The notes under the pieces are model-generated. The model saw nothing but the letters and a program-made list of their open reading frames with translations. It did no database searches and had not been told where the DNA came from. A stretch of DNA of 16,329 bases from Chrysochromulina parva (lineage: Eukaryota > Haptophyta > Prymnesiales > Chrysochromulinaceae): contig PJAB01001207.1 of assembly GCA_002887195.1 (NCBI GenBank), forward strand, positions 1 to 16,329, read 5' to 3'. Position numbers and translations under genes: made by a program. Positions 15,284 to 16,329 of the stretch are shown here, piece by piece. Numbering within the stretch: position 1 is the stretch's first letter; the number at the start of each line of letters is the position of its first letter.

Positions 15284-16329
15284 ATGCTGCACTCTCGCCT
15301 CGTCGTGCTTCTCGCGGCCTTGGCTTTGGCCGCGACGGCCGCGTCGCGGGCCAGAGCCGCGGATCTGCACGCTGGCTACCTAGACTCGCGGGCTCGCTGC
15401 AAGCACGGCGAGGACGGGCTACTCATCAACGTGCACCCCTCGACGACCGCTCGGGCCTTTCGAGATTCCCTTGAGGGGCGCGCTCCCAGCCATCCGCACA
15501 ATCGCTTCCGCCACACGGACCTCGACGGCGAGTGGACGCACGTACGCTCGCTGCCGATGCTCTCGATCCACTCATCCATGTTCGAGGCTGTGCTCACCCA
15601 CGAGCACACAATAGGTGTCGAGGCCAACTGCGTCATCAAGGCAGATGTGCCCAGGCTGCACAAGCCGCATGCGGACATGCGCTTGTCGACCAGCACCACC
15701 TCGTTATTCGACAGTCGCTGGCTGTCTTCATCCGCACAGCCGAACTGCGTGTATACGATCCACACGCTGAGCCTCGGCGACAGCGTCATCTTGGCAAGCA
15801 TCACCATGCCCTCAACAAAGGTGGCGGCATGCGATGGCGTGACGGACGAAGTCACGACAGTCAATGCGACTATCATCATGAGCATCGAGGGCGTGGATGA
15901 AATCGAGTTGCCTGCCTTCGATGAGGACGGCTCGACTCACCAGCACCAGCACCAGCACCAGCACCAGCATCAGAGTGTTTCCAGAGGACGGTACGTGGTC
16001 GACCCGATGGGCGTGCAAGACTCCATCGTCTGGGACATGGACGAGACCAACGTGTGGCTTAAGCTGGGCGAGGCGTACGACACGAATAGCAGCATCGGCC
16101 CAATAGTGGACGTGCAGAACGGGGAGTTGCACCGGAACGCGGATGCATGGTTGCGCTGGAACTGGGGACTCGATCGCATCGACACACGGCAGACCAAACT
16201 GGACAACGTGTACCGCTTCGGCCACGCGACAGGTGAAGGCACCACGCTGTACAACCTGGACACAGGCGTTGCCGTCTCTCACGACGACTTCGGGGGCCGT
16301 GCGCTCGGCGGCTACTCGGCTGGCTGTGC
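15284..16329 (+). CDS. Secreted subtilisin-family (S8) serine protease, N-terminal part (3' end outside window)
   Basis: The frame is open from ATG 15284 to the window end (348 complete codons). Residues 1-25 (MLHSRLVVLLAALALAATAA, then SRARA) are a signal peptide. The catalytic domain starts near Trp294 with WNWGLDRIDTR and LDNVYRFG. It continues TLYNLDTGVAVSHDDFGGRA, where Asp326 is the catalytic Asp of the Asp-His-Ser triad in the proteinase K-like branch. The His and Ser blocks lie beyond the window. Between the signal and the catalytic domain is a long pro-region (about 26-290). I cannot match it to the usual I9 inhibitor; it contains several Cys and a (His-Gln)6 run at residues 219-230. 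Such proteases are made as inactive precursors and cleaved on export. The long pro-region may be an extra domain rather than only a chaperone. Confidence 0.85.
   Translation, partial: MLHSRLVVLLAALALAATAASRARAADLHAGYLDSRARCKHGEDGLLINVHPSTTARAFRDSLEGRAPSHPHNRFRHTDLDGEWTHVRSLPMLSIHSSMFEAVLTHEHTIGVEANCVIKADVPRLHKPHADMRLSTSTTSLFDSRWLSSSAQPNCVYTIHTLSLGDSVILASITMPSTKVAACDGVTDEVTTVNATIIMSIEGVDEIELPAFDEDGSTHQHQHQHQHQHQSVSRGRYVVDPMGVQDSIVWDMDETNVWLKLGEAYDTNSSIGPIVDVQNGELHRNADAWLRWNWGLDRIDTRQTKLDNVYRFGHATGEGTTLYNLDTGVAVSHDDFGGRALGGYSAGC
15938..15973 (+). repeat. (CACCAG)6 coding microsatellite
   Basis: Five CACCAG units and one CATCAG unit encode six His-Gln pairs in the protease pro-region. As a 6-bp repeat it can vary in length without breaking the frame. 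Confidence 0.95.

Overview
The window looks like nuclear DNA of a GC-rich, flagellated, probably photosynthetic microbial eukaryote. A haptophyte or a stramenopile alga fits best, but species cannot be read from the sequence. The evidence is: eukaryote-only genes (Kintoun/DNAAF2 for ciliary dynein assembly, the SUMO E2 UBC9, a PCIF1-type mRNA cap methyltransferase, an SLC35C2-like transporter), short GT-AG introns, Ala/Pro-rich linkers, no bacterial operon signals, and two presequences that resemble the signal-plus-transit (ASAFAP-type) targeting of secondary plastids.

Layout: (1) 1-381 (+) is the 3' end of a SAM-methyltransferase-like gene closed by a 12-bp perfect hairpin; 382-1091 is non-coding with a diverged direct repeat. 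(2) 1092-3185 (-) is Kintoun/DNAAF2. (3) A 289-bp divergent promoter leads to 3475-5258 (+), a two-exon AAAP amino-acid transporter with a plastid-like leader; its 296-bp intron is partly a 22/34-bp minisatellite. (4) 5259-6223 is a convergent gap holding a composition island, about 75-80% GC next to AT-richer DNA with a TATA-like box and short repeats. (5) 6224-6874 (-) is a three-exon UBC9. (6) 7327-8417 (+) is a two-exon protein with a signal-like leader and seven copies of a Trp-containing motif (core AAKAAWLAKLD). (7) 9104-10708 (-) is an armadillo-like/coiled-coil protein, followed on the same strand by 10997-13642, a PCIF1-like protein with a UBA-like N-terminus and an RGG stretch, and by 13846-15084, an SLC35C2-like TPT/DMT transporter. 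(8) A 199-bp divergent promoter with a duplicated 15-mer leads to 15284-end (+), a secreted subtilisin-family protease cut off by the window edge.

The genes do not form one pathway; this is an ordinary compact eukaryotic gene neighbourhood. I propose four introns from reading-frame and homology continuity. All four end in CGCAG and three begin with GTGCG, which supports the models. The most novel item is the seven-repeat protein: no known family recognised, leader suggestive of the plastid or secretory route, and motif spacing alternating between about 42 and 25 residues. Second is the PCIF1-like protein with a UBA-like/RGG N-terminus and no WW domain that I can see.
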